From Entophlyctis helioformis (lineage: Eukaryota > Chytridiomycota > Chytridiomycetes > Chytridiales > Chytriomycetaceae), in contig JAHLKH010000034.1 of the NCBI GenBank assembly GCA_025526915.1, positions 62,001 to 126,000 on the forward strand: DNA of 64,000 nucleotides, read 5' to 3'. Every line of letters starts with the position of its first letter. Position 1 is the stretch's first letter. A program made the position numbers and the translations under genes. This document shows, piece by piece, positions 31,287 to 42,167 of the stretch. The notes beneath the pieces are model-generated. The model was given only the letters and a program-made list of their open reading frames with translations, did no database searches and was not told where the DNA came from.

Positions 31287-34200
31287 TTAGAATGCAAGGT
31301 CCTCTTCGCTGCGGCCTGCTTGTCCGCCACTGATGCGCATGGGCAGCATGGCTGTGCGGGCATGCGCCAGCTGCATCGTGGCAACCTGCGACGTCGCGTA
31401 CGGGAGACACATTTCCGCATAGTCGCTGCTAATGTGCGGTGACGTGTCGGCAAACTGAGCATGGTCACGAGCGTCCAGTTAGTCGGCCGGCTTGCAGACA
31501 CTGCAACGATGCACTTGCTTACGCGCTGGAGTGTGAAAAAGACGGCGTCGAGGGATCGTGGCACCCACTCCTTTTCCTTTTCGGGCACTCGCTGCATGGC
31601 TGGGCCAAGGAGCAACGCGGCTGCCACACGCAGAAACTCGCGATGCATCTCGCCTATCGTGTCGCGTGTTGCCTGCGCGGTCAGTATCGACAGGTTGTCT
31701 GTGAGTGCCATGAAGAATGTTGCCAGGCAGTGACTGTTGCTTTCGAGTGCTGCGCATTGCATGCCGGTCAGTCCGTGGTCATGTCTCGTCTCCATCTGTC
31801 AATGATCCACTGACCATCATAGTGTGTGTTGTAGACAGCAAGATCGTCATACACAACGTGCCAGAGTGCGGCTGCAAAGAGATGCGGTAGAAGCATCCAG
31901 TGGCTGCCGTCCGTCGACGGGTTGGATGTTTGGGTGCCTGTGTCGAGCACATCCACATGTCAGCATTCCCCCCTCCAATATGTCTTTCAAGAATCAGGCA
32001 CGCCGTACCAGATAGTGCAGAGAGTGCCCATCTGAGCATCACATCACAGCGATCTCGCAGACCAAGCTGGTTGGCCAGATTGTCCAGCAGCTGCATGGCA
32101 TGCATCACCAAGTCAGCCATCTCCCTGCCATCATACAAGCCACGGAATGCCACGTGCGTGCCTTGTACTCCTTTGCGTCCTGCAGACTTGTTGGAGGATA
32201 CTGCTGGTGCACAGTCGACACCAACGCGTCCACATGCGGAAACTTGCGTGCGATGACCTTGTGCGATGCAGTCGCCAGCAGTTGTCGAAACTCGAGAATG
32301 AATCCAGCCATGACCGCCTTGTTGAGGAAGTCGCGCATCACTGCAGAACAGCCATAGTGTGTCATGAGTTTTGCCTCACATCACTTGCACTGCTGGACAA
32401 CTGAAACTCACGCCTGAACTTGCGCAACGTGTCCTTCATGACGCCCTCGTCGAACCAGCTCTTGCGGATCCTGTCCAGCGACTCATAGTTTTGCTGTATC
32501 ATCTCCTGGACCGATCCAGTCATGATTGTTATTTGGCGCGTGAGCTTGAGGTCCATGAACTGCACGCCCTGTGGTCCAATCAGCTCGCACAGTGCTTGCA
32601 GCTCTGAATCATCATCATCATCATCAGCATGGGCATCATCCACCACGGGATTGGCAGTCAGTGTGGGTAGACTCTAGCATCTGGAGTTGTCCGCCGTGAC
32701 ATGCATGCCGTACCATGAGCGTCCGTGTACAGCTCCGCCTCGACAGATGCTGGCGCAATGTTGCAGAACGCGTGCCTTCGGGGAGAGAACACGGTTGTGC
32801 CGTTCAGAGCCTTGCTGCCAACAAACTCGCAGTACCATTGCATGTACGTCACGAGGAACGGCTGGATGGTGTTCATCGATGCAACCGCCTTGGTCTTTTC
32901 GCGTGCTGCCTTGTTCTTGCTCACGCTGGCAAATCCCTCGGAATCATTGTTGGTGACGGATCGTGCCCTTTGCATCCACGCAGCAGTCGCGTCAGACAAA
33001 GTCTCCCGCCACACAGACAAGAACTGGGGCAATCATACTTTTCAAGATCGGCCTGCTCGATGAGAATGTCGCGTAGGACGCCAACCGTGTCTGTGCCAGC
33101 AATCTCGTCAACGAATCGGGCAGTGAGCAGGAACGACTTGATCTCTTGCATGAGCACGGTCGGTCGCTTGGCATCAAACGACATGACATCCTCGCCGCCT
33201 GGACCGGCAATCTCCTTGCCCGACAAATCCGTGCGATACACGGCCTGGTTGATATGGCTGCCGGATATCAGTTACCGCATGCAGCGTCAGTGAAATGCCC
33301 CGGCAACAGTGCTCAGCACGGCGCAAAAGACAGACTTGCGAAACTTGGCTGCAAACGAATCAATGAAGAACTCGATGGGCTGGAACTCGACAGACTGAAT
33401 CTTGACGCTCGTTGGATGCATCAGCGTGTGGATCGTGTTCTTCAGCACCGATCGGAGTCTGTCGATGCTATTGCCACATCCATGCAGTCAGCCAACATGC
33501 CGCATCAAATCACCATAACAGCGCCGCCTCACTTTTGCACATCAGTGTCCGTGCCCTTGAGATTGCTCTCGAGTCCCGGCCGCACCAGTGGCAGTTTTTC
33601 AAGTTGCGGTTTCTTGACAGGCGGCAGCGTCTTTTTCTTCGCGTCGACAACCGTCTGGGCAGGCTTGGGCAAGTAGATGACAGCTTCCTGCGGCAGAGTG
33701 CGCGCATGGATGGCTGCGTTGGCGGCAGCCGTATCATAGGCAACCGAGCTGGCGTACTGGCCCAATGCTGAATAGAACTCTGTCGCGTAGCAGATGGTGT
33801 GCGTGCTCACCCATTCAAACTAGCCAGCATTAATGTCAATTGACCAAGTCGTCATCATGGCCGCTGTTGTTCGATAAACATCAGCACGTGCCCACCTCGG
33901 CTGGCCAGACGTCGGTCACGTTGTTGGCAAACGCCGTCGCGATCGTGCCGAGCGCCGAAATGTACCTCAGCGTCTCGGATTCCGTCTCCAGACACTCGCG
34001 CACATGCTCCTGGAGCGGCGTCTGAAAGTAGAACAGATCGCGCAGCGACGACACTTCGTTGAGGCACTGGTCAAAGTGATCCAGCCATCTACACAGCAGC
34101 CGGCATGAGTCGCATGCAATCGAAACTGCCATCATGCTGCTGCCCTCACTCACTTGGTAAGCGCACACTTTGACGAAAGCGGCAGACAGATGGTCGAGAT

Positions 34201-36342
34201 GAGCGGTGCATGGGACAGGTCGGCGCCAATAGTCGCCATGGCCTGGAACCGGATGGTGTTGAGTCGCAGTCCTTCCAACTCGCCAGCCTCTGCAAGCGCG
34301 ATCGGATCGGCCTGCTGCAGCATCATCAGTGAGCTGTGGATGGCGTGCAGCAACACTCCGACCGTCTCGCGCTGCAGGTTGCGTTCCTGCATCAGCATCT
34401 CGATGTTGGCCAGGATCTCGCGCGTTGTGTCTGATGTCGCGAGATTTCGTGCAATCGCCTTGCGGATGACTGTGTTGTTGATGGCAGACTCATTATAAGC
34501 CTGGATGACTTCGCCGCATGTTGCCTGCCTGACTCACCTTCACGCTGCGTTGAAAGCTTCTCGGTCATCTCGCGCAGCAGGTAAATCAGCTCAATGACAG
34601 TCAAGTCGATGGTCTTGGCCTCTTTCTTTTTGCGGGCATCCTTGTCGTAGTGGGCAAAGTACCAAAGAATCTCATCACGCACGATTGCCATGCTTGCAGT
34701 GACCGTCTGTCGTGCTCGCCGTGTCAGTGTCACGGGGCAAGAGTCGCGAACCCCATGCCCGCATCTCACCGTAATCTTTGCGGCAAGAAGAGCGTCGTCT
34801 TCAATGAGCGCAAGCGTCTGATGCAACTGCATTCGGAGATAGACACGGCGATCACGGTGCAGCTGGATGGTTGATGCGTGCACCGTTGAGAACGCGTCAT
34901 GGGCCATAGACTTGAGCTTGGACACCTTGCTGTTGTTCTTGGCCATGGTCTCGAGCTCAGTGCCAACATTAAGACACTGCAAGGGATCAGACGTGTCAGC
35001 CAAGAAATGTGTTGGCGGCTTTGCCAGGCGTCAAGGCAAAACGGCTTGCCTCGTTGCGGGTGAGAGGCAGGATAAACCCGTACTGCGCAACAGTCTTCAT
35101 GAGGTCCAAGCTGGCCGTCTGTTGAAACGCCTCGACAGGAGCAACGAGCAGTCCGAAAAAGTAGACTTTGAACAGCCGCATGGGCCTGCTTATTGTCCGC
35201 ATGTGCGTGTCGGATGGCGGCGGGATCTTGAACCCAGAGAGCTCAGGAACAAGAGAGAACGTTCCTGAGCTGCGCATCGACTCGGCTGTGAGCAGAAACC
35301 GGTGCTCAAACTCGGGACGCATGCCAATGATGAGGGTAATGATGCGCGATGCGACAGGTGCAAGTGCTTCTTGGAGAGCTGCGTTGGGCTTGTCGTAGGT
35401 TGACAGAAACTTTGTGACTCTGCAATACGGGTTTCACCGATGACCATCAGTTGAACGCCGGTTTACGTGGGCAAGAACGGCTTGGCTCACCTGAACCACT
35501 CGGGACAGTCTTCGCCACCACTGCCTGTCTGGTGGGCTCTGTTGTATGCAAACGCAATCAGCTTGATCTCGGGCCCGAGCGAGCCCGCCAGATACACGAT
35601 TGACACGACTCCCATGAACAGGTCCAGAAACGCATTCGTTAGGTCGGGGTTGAGCTCAAACTGGCATGCCATTTGTGTTGGTGAGCGTGGGGTTTGTGGC
35701 GGCCAATGCAGCACAGAGCGTTGGGTCGCTGCAAGGTGTGGTTACGCACATTCAAGCGGGAAAACTTGTTGGCGACTTGCAGCACAGGCACGGACAGCTC
35801 GAGATAGTCGGCGATGGCGACAAGCAGTTTGTAGTGTGGCCTGAGGCCTTGGCTGATTTCTGCGAAGCCGCTCTGGAACGACGTGAGGTTCTGCGGGCCG
35901 TCGACGCGGAGCAAAACGCGGAATGAACGTTAGCAGCAGCAGCAGCCGTTTGTTGTCGTGTATCTTGGCCGTCTGGCAGCCGACGCTGCGGCCCAGACAG
36001 ACACCGGACAGAGGGATACGCATGCAGCTGCAAACACACCTTGCCAAGGTCGCCATAGTCGGGAAACTTTTTGACGAGCTGCTTCTGAAGGCCGACGATG
36101 CTTGGATCAATGAAGATGCTCAGACGCTCGAGCGGCGGGCGAGCCATTGCCTCGAGCGTGAAGGGCGTGCCGTTGTATGCAAACGTGACCTCGGGCATGC
36201 CGCCACGCAAGGTGATTTCCGAAGGTGTGCCGCTCTCGAGGTCGAGAACGTGCTTGAGAGCACCAAGAGCAGACAGATAGCCCTCTGCATGCTGTGCGAG
36301 AATCAGGGCATGGTCGGCCCACTTGGAGATGTCCGATGCCAT
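31287..36342 (-). CDS. NAP1/HEM (NCKAP1-like) subunit of the SCAR/WAVE complex
   Basis: NCKAP1/NAP1 anchors the SCAR/WAVE complex, which links Rac signalling to Arp2/3 actin assembly at the cell edge. The gene is multi-exon. Successive minus-strand blocks match the family in order: D-P-S-I-V-G-L-Q-K-Q-L-V-K-K-F-P near the start, then RDEILWYFAHYDKDARKKKE with V-I-E-L-I-Y-L-L-R-E-M. L-I-G-P-Q-G-V-Q-F-M-D-L-K-L and G-F-I-L-E-F-R-Q-L come near the C-terminus. The start at 36,342 opens M-A-S-D-I-S-K-W-A-D; the stop is TAA at 31,287-31,289. I did not resolve all introns. Among fungi this complex is kept mainly in chytrids and supports zoospore crawling, which helps place the organism. Confidence 0.87.
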
Positions 36343-36513
36343 TGACCAGGATGAACACGGCAGAACGCGGCAGTTTCTGGGTTGGTGGCTGGGTTCGGTT
36401 GGGCGAGAGATGCGTTCATTCTCAAATCCGTCTCAGCTCAGCCGCAGGATCCGTCGCAGGGTCATCCCAGGCCCGTCGCAGGTATGTGAAAGGCATTCAC
36501 AAGACAGGTCCCA

Positions 36514-37684
36514 TCAGCACGAGTCGATGTACTCGAGGTCGTCGGGCACATTGAACTGCGCTGAAAAGTCTGCGCTGCTGATTCCAAACGTGTTCCTGCA
36601 GTAGGACTGCAGCGTGTAAATGTTGTCTGTCCATCGGTTCACTGCGCTGACGGCGACCTTGATGCCCTGCTCTGCAACGTTCCACACCGCAGCATTGCAT
36701 GGCGGGAATCAGTACGATTGCCCTCTGCATGGCATTGAGTGGGTCAGCATCACCGCACGGGATACCTTTGGCGCGAAGCACGACCGGATCGCGGTCCTTG
36801 AACTTTGCGACCTCGGCCTTGAGTTTGTCCATGCTCGCCTGGGCAGCGTCAAACTCACCAAGAAGACGGCGTCGCTCTTCCTGGTGAGCAAACTGCGGTT
36901 CAGCATCGACTGCACCTGGATCGCCATGCAATGCTGTTCATGTACACACCGTGTCTTGGCGGGCAGCAGTGGCCTCGTCAATGGCTGCTGCGACCTGCAC
37001 CTCCTTTTCCTGCAGCTCTGCGAGATCCCTCTTGGCCTTGTCGAGTCGGGCACGGATCTAGAAGAGAGCAAGCGTCGCAACCATGAGTCAGTTCAGGTCC
37101 AGCCACCACGAGCTGTCGCTAAGAGCGAGCAGAGGAATGCACATGCCTGATGCGCTGCTGACCCCGGATACGCCCAGTAGTAGTTGGATGTGCCAATCTT
37201 TTCCGTCTGAACCAGCCCATCAGCCTGCTCGAGATGGCTCCCAGATCAGTCTGTGCACGAGACAGGGCGATGGTTGATCTGGAACGCGTGTGAGACATGC
37301 ACAACCCACCACCAATCCGTCGAGCACTTCCTTGACAGACTTTTCGACTGGACAGAAGAAGGAAGCCACATAACAGGGGTCATGTCAGTGGAAGTGCATG
37401 CGTGCATGGGACATCCAGCCGACACCGCACGCACTGATTCCCTTTTGCTTTGGTGCAATCTTCTCGAGCTCGCGCAGCTGCATAAAGTCTCGCTGGCACC
37501 ACGGCGTGAGACAGCGCGTGTCAGCATGTGCAGCCAGTGCAGCCAGTGCATACGTATGCGAAAGGCAGTCGGGCAGTCGACCAGCAATACGCGCTGTGTG
37601 CCGATGACCGACCGTCTCATGGAAGAGATCCACCATCCGCTTGCGCTTCTCTTCGAGCGACAGCGGCTTTGCACGGCGGCTCAT
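36514..37684 (-). CDS. MND1: Meiotic recombination protein MND1
   Basis: MND1 pairs with HOP2 to stimulate Dmc1/Rad51 strand exchange in meiosis. The N-terminus M-S-R-R-A-K-P-L-S-L-E-E-K-R-K-R-M is followed by D-F-M-Q-L-R-E-L-E-K-I-A-P-K-Q-K-G-I. Next come S-V-K-E-V-L-D-G-L-V and Q-T-E-K-I-G-T-S-N-Y-Y-W-A-Y-P, together the winged-helix domain. The coiled coil follows, and the family end N-R-W-T-D-N-I-Y-T-L and D-D-L-E-Y-I-D-S-C. At least five short introns split it. The stop is TGA at 36,514-36,516. Reading through conserved blocks across the joints supports an intact gene and a meiotic cycle in this organism. It is one of the highest-confidence names here. Confidence 0.92.
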
Positions 37685-37730
37685 TGCAGCTCGGTTCTTG
37701 GCTCTGTGGATGGCGAGACAACCAAGTGTC

Positions 37731-37772
37731 CAATGCAATGCAATGCAATGCAATGCAATGCAATGCAATGCA
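37731..37772. repeat. Microsatellite (CAATG)n
   Basis: Eight perfect CAATG units lie between the MND1 start and the BET1 stop, in what is probably the MND1 promoter. Confidence 0.97.
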
Positions 37773-37809
37773 GAGTGTAGTTTGAATTGGATGGTGGATG
37801 GCGGATGGT

Positions 37810-38550
37810 CTACGCAGTCTTTTTTGATCTGCCAAACAGCAGAAAGAGCAGGAACAAGAACGAGATGGTGCCTGCGATCATGAGCGTCTGTCGGTTGTGC
37901 GGCTGTGCAATGACCAGCTGCAGCTTGGTCATGGTGCGCTTGAGCTGCGATCCGACAGAGTCGAACGTGTTGCCCTATCCAGAGCCGCTGTCAGCACCGT
38001 GCGCACGGCCGGTCGCTCACAGCCAGCATCGGGTGTGGCCTGCGCTCACCATATTGTCGAGCATTCTGTCGGTGCCATGGCACGCACGCATTCGTCAGTC
38101 GATCGCCTCATACGTGGCGCCATTGGCGGCAAACAGACGCACCTGTTCTGCCCGTCGACGTCGTCTTGCATCTGCAGCGTAATCTGAAGCCAGCAGCCAG
38201 CAGCCAGCGGCCATCCATACATTCATGCAGGCAGGCGGGCGGGCAGGCAGGCGGGCAGGCAGGCGTGAGTGTGCGTTGAACGAGCGCTCGGCACATGTGG
38301 CCAGACTCACACTCTTGATTTTGGACACCTTGGAATGCAGAGCGTCGGCCATGGAGTCGTTGCCGCTCTCGAGTAGCCGCTCCTGCTGCTCCTGGCGCAG
38401 CCTGTCGCTGGTCTGGCCGCTGCTGCTCCCAGCACCGCTGCCTATGCCTCCCATGCCGGGCGTACTGGCCGTGTCGACGCTGCGTCAGCATCCGCAGCAT
38501 CCACCCTTGCCCACCCACGCCACGCCACGAGCTCACCGATACTGCGACAT
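37810..38550 (-). CDS. BET1-type Qc-SNARE
   Basis: This is a small tail-anchored SNARE of ER-Golgi or intra-Golgi transport. Exon 1 (38,550-38,537) encodes M-S-Q-Y-R and the first intron is 38,480-38,536. A Gly/Ser-rich leader follows, then the SNARE motif: L-E-S-G-N-D-S-M-A-D-A-L-H-S-K-V-S-K-I-K, I-T-L-Q-M-Q-D-D-V-D-G-Q-N-R and F-D-S-V-G-S-Q-L-K-R-T-M-T-K-L. The C-terminal anchor is T-L-M-I-A-G-T-I-S-F-L-F-L-L-F-L-L-F with basic residues after it. Two more introns interrupt the motif, one after V-S-K-I-K and one after Q-N-R. BET1 fits better than SFT1 by overall layout, but the two are hard to separate by eye. Confidence 0.85.
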
Positions 38551-38603
38551 GATGACAACGTGGCAAACAGCAATGCGTTCGATGGAAGCTTCATTTCGAT
38601 GCA

Positions 38604-39670
38604 TCAGTCATCGGCAGTGCTGTCGTTAAGTGTGAGCACCTCGACCTGGCCTCTGCCCTTGGTCTCTTCTTGCAGCAGATCGCCAATCTTGCGGAAGCTG
38701 CCGGGATCAACCACACAGATCTGTCGGAAACGGGTCAGCATCACGACAACAGTGGCAGCCTTTAACCAACGCAAGACGCTCACCAGCTCATACTCGTCTC
38801 CCCAGTCCTCCTCCTCTGTCTTGTTGACATGCGCCATGAGCTTCTCTTTGATGCGCTTGCCGTCCTTGGCAGGCATCACAACACGCACACGCATCTGCGC
38901 GCGTGCGATGGGAATGATGTTCTTCTCTTGCAACAGCTTGATGGCCTCGATCGCCTGCTGCTTGGCGCTCTTGTTTGGGTTCATGGAAAAGTGCACATCG
39001 CTGAGCGCCTTTTCGATCATAGTGACCGTGTACGGCCTCTTGGTCTCGGGGTTGACCGACTTTTCCGACACGATCGTGGCAATGTCGCGGGACATGGAGT
39101 CTGTTGCTGCGTTCGCTCCTTCTCGCCGACTTGGATCTCGCCCTTGTCCAGGATCTGCCGTCCAGCGCATGGCGTGAGCGATGCCAGCCAGCATGCCAGC
39201 CATCATCAACAGATTCACCATCCATGCCCCAAAAGACCAGAGTGCCAGGAACGCACTTGCATGATGGCGTCGTTGAGCACTTCGGTGCCAAACGACTTGA
39301 CTAGATCTTCTTTGCTGGCAATCTGGCCCTTGGAGACGTTGATGAACACTTGGTGGATCTGGAGCACATTGTCAATGTCCTTCTCACTGTCGTCCACATC
39401 ATCGCCGTCATCATCGCCGTCATCATCATCGCCGTCATCATCATCGCCGTCAGTTGCCGTCAGTCGCACGATGCCAAACCTTGCCGGAAAGGTGCCAATG
39501 GACGGCTGCAGCATCAACAGCACAGGCACCAGTACTCACAGCTTGTTGCGCCACTCCAGAATCTTGTTCTTGTAGCAGGCCACCTCGTACCGCTTGCCGC
39601 CCTTGCGCAGCCGCACAATCGAGACATTTGTGAGCTTGATGGATGTTGCCGGCTGTTGGATTTTCCGCAT
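38604..39670 (-). CDS. SDO1: Ribosome maturation protein SDO1 (SBDS)
   Basis: SDO1/SBDS works with the GTPase EFL1 to release eIF6/TIF6 from 60S subunits. Exon 1 (39,670-39,540) encodes I-K-L-T-N-V-S-I-V-R-L-R-K-G-G-K-R-Y-E and Y-K-N-K-I-L-E-W-R. After an intron at 39,387-39,539 come V-L-Q-I-H-Q-V-F-I-N-V-S-K-G-Q and L-D-K-G-E-I-Q-V-G-E-K-E-R. R-D-I-A-T-I-V-S-E-K, R-P-Y-T-V-T-M-I-E-K-A and the C-terminal D-E-Y-E-L/V-V-D-P-G-S-F domain complete it. At about 39,112-39,113, between G-E-K-E-R and the next block, the frame is off by one base; one extra A gives the exact family spacing. SDO1 is normally essential and single copy, so a sequence error is likely. Confidence 0.92.
39398..39464. repeat. 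Minisatellite in the first SDO1 intron
   Basis: Repeats of CATCATCGCCGT lie inside the 39,387-39,539 intron. Translated in the open minus frame they give Asp-rich repeats, but the SDO1 family has no such insert here. The intron interpretation is therefore preferred. Confidence 0.85.
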
Positions 39671-39842
39671 CAGGCTTTCCGCCAGCGCATCATGCCATGG
39701 CCCAAGAGTCAGCAGCCAGCACGGGCAACCAGTCAGCGACATCCACCTGCATGCCGCCTACAAGTGTGTGTCTGTTTAGGTCGATTGAGAGGATCGCAGG
39801 ACCGAAAAATCGACGTTGGGGATGGCTGCGTGGAATCCTGGT

Positions 39843-39859
39843 CACGTGAAGTTCACGTG
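39843..39859. promoter_or_regulatory. Paired CACGTG motifs between SDO1 and hydrolase 1
   Basis: CACGTG occurs at 39,843-39,848 and 39,854-39,859, within a near-palindrome (TCACGTGAAGTTCACGTGA). This is 79-95 bases before the hydrolase ATG and ~175 bases before SDO1 on the other strand. The arrangement resembles the duplicated CACGTG upstream of the alcohol oxidase. A bHLH target site is inferred, not shown. Confidence 0.45.
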
Positions 39860-39937
39860 ACTGAGAATAATCCGGTTCACATCGTCGAACCAATTTTCCA
39901 CGATTCACAGGAAACTGTTTTGCCGATCTCTCCGCAG

Positions 39938-41803
39938 ATGGCTTCTCTGCGGGTCGCAATGGCCGTCCCGCGCATTATCAACCTGAGCAAGGCGTCGGCA
40001 GCCAAGACGGCCACAGCTCTGAGAAGCGAGACCAGCAACGATTCGCTCGGCTCGTCTGTCCAAGGACCGCTTTCCGCTGTGTCTTCAACGACAACCCTGG
40101 ACGGAGGAGCGTCACCAGGTTCGGTGGTGGCCGCACATGATGCTCCACATGATGCTTCGGCAGCCACAGACGCACCCATGTCCAAAATGCGGCGGCTTCT
40201 TCTGAAGCGGGCAGCGACCGGCACGCTGCACCGTCGTCCGCTCTTGGTAGGTTGGCACGCAGCCGCGCTTGCTCTTCAGCCGCACTGACGCTGGCCGTGC
40301 CGTCGCCTGGCAACACACGCGAAAACAGAAGGGCACCCTGCGCGTCGTCGGTGCGTTTATCAAAAAGGTGTCGTCGGACTACACCTGGGTCAAGGTCGCG
40401 AGAAAGTGCGTGTTTGCATGATGATAGCGTGACCAGGCGTGATCATTCATGCGGACTCCAACATGCGGATGCTGACGGCCGGTGTTCTGGACAGGACCGT
40501 TCTTCCGATGCCTGTGCCTCACACAACAAAAATCACACAGGTCACCATCCCGTTCAGAGACGACATGATCCTGGACGGCATGACGGCGGCCGACGCGCAG
40601 GGCGAAGGACTCGAAGCAGAATGGATCGACTCGGTGCCGCACAAGGACAAGAACTCTCCAGCCGAGCGCGTCATTCTTTTCCTTCACGGCGGCGCATATG
40701 TGCTTGGCTCTCGCCTCACACACCGTATCCTCACGTGGCGCCTGAGCAAGTACGCCAACGCCCGAGTGCTTGGTAGGTAGCCCGTCGCTTCGTGCGAGGC
40801 ATTGGCGTCATGGTAGTCATCATGCTGACAATGTATCCCCACCAACAGCCGTCGACTACCGTCTGGCACCGGAACACACATTCCCAATTGCAGTCTACGA
40901 TGCAATCTGCGCGTACCGCTACCTCATCGATCCTCCTGCAGGCAGCGGTCTGCCCAAGTACAAGCCCGAGCAGATCTCCTTCTGTGGCGACTCTGCCGGC
41001 GGCGGTCTTGCGACGGCCCTCATGCTGTACTGCCGCGACTCTGACAAGATCCCGCTTCCCGGCGCTGTTGGCACATTCTCGCCATGGGTATGCGGCACCA
41101 CTCCCTCCAGTTTGTGATGTGCATCCAACTGACGCTCGCCTTGCAGATTGATCTCTCGCAATCGTTCCCAGCATGGCACCTCAACGAAAGATTCGACTAC
41201 TTACCAGGCGGCACAGAAGATACACGTTACATGAACGCGGCACGAGCACAGCCTTACATCAAGAGCAACGACGATCTCTACAATCCGCTCGTCTCGCCTG
41301 TCATGGCTGTCGAGAATCCGTCCAAGCCTCTCCCGCCCATGCTCATCCAAGTCGGCGACGCAGAGCGTGTGCGCGACGACAGCATTGTGTTCTCGCAGAG
41401 CACGTTCCCCACATCGCCCATCCGTCTAGAGATCTACCAAGACCAAGTGCACGTGTTCCAGTTTTTCAGTGGCATTGAACCCACGGCCAAGTTCGCTCTC
41501 AAGCGCATGGGCCAGTTTATCCAAGAACAGACGGGATCGTCGATTGGCAAGCGACCCGAGCTGCCGCGCCAGGCTTTGCACATCCACACATCGGCGGGAC
41601 ACCCAATGGAGGAAGTATCCGATGCCATGGGGATCATCGACGATGGAGCACGGCTGCTGATTGAGCAAGGCGTGTGGACAAACAACATGGAAACGACATC
41701 GCTTGCTTTTGAGAATGCGCGCCGGATCGCAGAAAGGGCGGCCCAAGGAAAGAGCGGCGCAGCGACGGGCGGCCAGACGGGCAGCACGGGCCACGGTCAG
41801 TGA
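39938..41803 (+). CDS. HSL-family alpha/beta hydrolase, paralog 1
   Basis: This is an esterase/lipase of the hormone-sensitive-lipase (type IV) family. Exons 39,938-40,246, 40,329-40,405, 40,495-40,772, 40,849-41,087 and 41,147-41,803 give 519 residues. The oxyanion motif H-G-G-A is at about 193-196. Nucleophile Ser270 is in C-G-D-S-A-G-G-G, the acid in D-A-E-R-V-R-D-D (about 378), and His403 in Q-V-H-V-F. All catalytic parts are present. The first ~100 residues are low complexity and the last ~70 are variable. AATAAA at 41,843-41,848 follows the stop by 40 bases. The paralog lies 364 bp downstream in tandem. Substrate is unknown; acyl esters are the family norm. Confidence 0.9.
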
Positions 41804-42167
41804 TGCACGCACCAGCCATCGCAGTGGTTCCAACCCACACGCAATAAACCGCACGCTGCATCCACCGGCTGTTGCCAGCGCATCCCTCCTGCCGCAGTCG
41901 CCAGAGTAGCCGGCTTGGCCGCCAAGAGCGCCGATCCATCGGCCCTCTGCTTGGCCCACAAGCACGCATGCCTGTCACGTGGGCTGCCGGCCCACAGGCG
42001 CAGCCACAAAGCAGCATTGCCCGTTTGTGCCGCTGGCCCACGCTCGCCCCTTTGCCCACAACCCGCAGCGTCTGTGCACCAACACACATGCCCGACCTGG
42101 CCCGCACCGCTTCGCCCACGCCAGACAGCGACGCTGCTGCCACTGCTGCCACTGCGCCACTGGCGGC
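41804..42167 (+). other. Spacer between tandem hydrolases
   Basis: It holds the likely polyadenylation signal of paralog 1 (41,843-41,848) and a CACGTG at 41,976-41,981, 187 bases before the ATG of paralog 2. No coding region is recognised. Confidence 0.5.

Noticed and set aside
39398..39464. Asp-rich repeat as part of the SDO1 protein
   Set aside because: It lies inside an intron with good donor and acceptor, and removing it gives the exact family sequence.
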